NCBI GenBank assembly: GCA_025934105.1
Contig: JAICYS010000006.1
Location: 1-56,759, forward strand
Reading direction: 5' to 3'
DNA from: Myxococcota bacterium
GTDB lineage: Bacteria > Myxococcota_A > Polyangia > Fen-1088
Length of the DNA stretch: 56,759 bases
Shown here: positions 55,299-56,759 of the stretch, piece after piece
How the letters are laid out: each line of letters starts with the position of its first letter
Numbering within the stretch: the first letter of the stretch is position 1
Notes under the pieces: model-generated
What the model was told of the DNA's origin: nothing
The model's input: only the letters and a program-made list of their open reading frames with translations
The model's database searches: none
Program-made: the position numbers and the translations under genes

Positions 55299-56759
55299 TC
55301 ACAGCTTCTCGGCCAAGACCCGCCCGAAGCTGGCCCGCGCCTTGGCCAGCTCGAACACGCCCATCGTCAGCCTGATCTCCGCGTCGGTCCGCAGCCCTTC
55401 GGCGTCGGCCAGCTCGACGCTGGTGCCGAGGCCGGCCTTGAACCGCGCGTCGGCCTGCGCGTAGTTCGCCTGGGCCGCCTCGACCTCGCGCCGCAGCGAC
55501 GGCAGCGCGCGCCGGGCGACGTCGACAGCGACATAGGCCCGCTCGACGCCGGCCACGAGCTGTTCGCGTTCGAGGTCGATCTCCTCGCGCCGGACCTGCT
55601 CCGCCGCGCGCGACGCGTCCCGCCGGGCGGCGATCACCGGATCGTAGAGCGGCCAGGCCAGGACCAGCCCCACGTCCCAGTTGGGCACGTCGGGCACGAA
55701 GCCGTTGATCGTGCGCGCGTCGGTGCCGCTGGGCAGCGCTCCCCCGGCGCGCCCCGAGAGGCTGGCCGAGACCTGCAGGTTCGGCCGCATGAGCGCCCCG
55801 ATGGCGCGCGTCCGCTGTTCCTGCGCGCGCAGGCGGGCGATCACCTCGCGCAGCCGAGGCTCTTTCGCCTGGGCGCTCGCCAGCGCCTCCGACAGGGCCG
55901 GAAGCTCCTGCGGCGTGGTCGGGACGTTCGCGGCGTCCAGCGCGGGGTCGGGGGCGCCCACCGCGGCGGCCAGCACCGCCTGCGCGGCCGCCACCCCGCC
56001 CGCGGCCCGGATGCGGGCCGGGTCGAACCGCGTGAGGTCGGCTTCGGCGCGGGTCAAGTCGATCGGCGAGCGCAGGCCCGACCGAACGCCCGCCTGCGCG
56101 TAGTCGCGGTGCACGCGCGATCGTTCGTACGCCTCCTGCGCCGACTGCAGGATCGACTTGGCGGCGTTCACGGCGAAGTAGGCCTCCTCGACGCCGAGGT
56201 CGACGTCCAGCGCCACCGCCTCGGACGCCCGCTGCGCGACCGCGACCTCCGCGTCCGCCGCCGCCGCCGAGGCGGCGATCCGCCCGAAGTCGAAGACCTC
56301 CTGGTTGGCTCCCAGGGCGGCCAGGGTCGACGCGTGCGGCCTCCAGCGCGGGTCGGCCGACGTCGGATTCGACTTGGTGCCGCCGATGCGCGGCAGCTCG
56401 ACGGTATCGGTCGTGAAGTACGAGGCGGTCGTGTTGTTCGCGGTTCCGCCCAGCACCTGGGCGGTGGCGCCCAGGTACGGGGACCATTCGGCCCGCGGCA
56501 CCTCGGCGTTGGCCTTCTGCTCGGCGATGCCGGCCAGCGCGGCGCGCACGGCCGGCTGATGCGCGCGCGCGTAGGCCAGCGCCTCGGGCAGCGTCACCGC
56601 GCGGACGGCCGGCGTCAGCACGGATGACTCGGGGGTGGGCGCCGGCGCCGGCGTCGCCGTCGACGTCGACGTCGACGTTTGGGCGGTGGCCGGGCCGACG
56701 TTCGCGAACGAGCATCCGAATGCCACAGCGGCCGCCACGCGGACGCAACGGGCGTCCGA
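55299..56759 (-). CDS. TolC-family outer-membrane efflux channel (5' end beyond window)
   Basis: The frame is open through the window edge. A GTG at 56738 is possible, but seven upstream codons (ending RCVRV) look like the n-region of a signal peptide, so the true start is probably outside. The signal ends ATA-QT, then a TSTSTSTATPAPAPTP low-complexity stretch. Two outer-membrane-efflux repeats follow with LTLPEALA-type VTLPEALAYARAHQPAVR, helices rich in Ala/Gln, and RSPIDLTRAEADLTR and GTSVELADAEGLR in the two coiled-coil hairpins. It completes the tripartite RND pump. Confidence 0.9.
   Translation of the reverse strand, partial: SDARCVRVAAAVAFGCSFANVGPATAQTSTSTSTATPAPAPTPESSVLTPAVRAVTLPEALAYARAHQPAVRAALAGIAEQKANAEVPRAEWSPYLGATAQVLGGTANNTTASYFTTDTVELPRIGGTKSNPTSADPRWRPHASTLAALGANQEVFDFGRIAASAAAADAEVAVAQRASEAVALDVDLGVEEAYFAVNAAKSILQSAQEAYERSRVHRDYAQAGVRSGLRSPIDLTRAEADLTRFDPARIRAAGGVAAAQAVLAAAVGAPDPALDAANVPTTPQELPALSEALASAQAKEPRLREVIARLRAQEQRTRAIGALMRPNLQVSASLSGRAGGALPSGTDARTINGFVPDVPNWDVGLVLAWPLYDPVIAARRDASRAAEQVRREEIDLEREQLVAGVERAYVAVDVARRALPSLRREVEAAQANYAQADARFKAGLGTSVELADAEGLRTDAEIRLTMGVFELAKARASFGRVLAEKL

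Noticed and set aside
56650-56690. GTCGAC-type tandem hexamers at the start of the TolC-family gene.
   Set aside because: They encode the TSTSTST linker after the signal peptide and look like slippage in a low-complexity coding stretch, with no sign of a regulatory role.
1-56759. CRISPR arrays, tRNA, rRNA and prophage genes.
   Set aside because: I scanned for regular repeats, tRNA-like cloverleaf ends and phage structural motifs and saw none; a tRNAscan and profile search would confirm.

Overview
The window is GC-rich DNA (mostly about 65-70% by eye) from a Gram-negative bacterium with a lipoprotein-heavy secretome. I infer a myxobacterium or another member of Myxococcota. The grounds are: two bacterial Ser/Thr kinases with HRDxSPxN catalytic loops and cytoplasmic or PEGA tails, a TPR-DUF4388 protein, Gly/Ser/Thr-rich lipoprotein linkers, Cys-rich lipoproteins and a decayed Cys-rich repeat fragment, several MauG/peroxidase-like c-type cytochromes, TonB receptors, and frequent GTG starts with GTGA stop/start overlaps. 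I saw no rRNA, tRNA, CRISPR array or phage genes.

Layout. 1-7 kb: a secreted ricin-type lectin-like protein, an AraC-type DNA-binding protein, a 165-bp palindromic MITE-like repeat, a small membrane protein, a coupled crotonase-SDR pair, and a dihaem cytochrome lipoprotein with a Cys-rich lipoprotein. 7-13 kb: a secreted kelch/CBM2 protein, an ArsR-AHSA1 pair behind an ArsR-type operator, a Pro/Ala-rich protein ending in four novel repeats, and a DUF1206 membrane protein. 12.7-16.9 kb: a LodB-like flavoprotein coupled to a 1015-residue fusion of a catalase-like domain and a LodA-like quinone-cofactor oxidase. 17.7-27.4 kb: a LamG lipoprotein, a TonB-receptor operon whose receptor carries its own TonB C-terminal domain, a response regulator with DoxX, a second TonB receptor, and a lipoprotein. 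27.4-31 kb: a Gre-family factor lacking the usual acidic tip, a NAPE-PLD/UlaG-like hydrolase, an unknown conserved protein, an ECF sigma factor, and two gene remnants. 31-39 kb: a 1252-residue lipoprotein (propeller, haem c, Ig-like, two malectins), a GH11-like lipoprotein, a LEA-like secreted peptide, transaldolase, and a degenerate receiver-Fis regulator.

39-51 kb is a redox and signalling island. One strand carries kinase, double-Cache sensor, cupredoxin and monohaem cytochrome c, all stitched by GTGA overlaps, then a dihaem peroxidase-like lipoprotein and a second kinase. The divergent strand carries TPR-DUF4388, a beta-barrel porin and another dihaem peroxidase-like lipoprotein, closed by a strong terminator. 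The likely theme (inference) is regulated electron transfer or copper-dependent oxidation in the periplasm and outer membrane.

51-56.8 kb is a tripartite RND efflux operon (TolC-type channel running off the window end, adaptor, permease). A 34-codon relic of a second permease is wedged between adaptor and permease.

The two strongest candidates for undescribed biology are the catalase-like/LodA fusion with its LodB partner, and the kinase-Cache-cupredoxin-cytochrome operon facing the porin-peroxidase operon.
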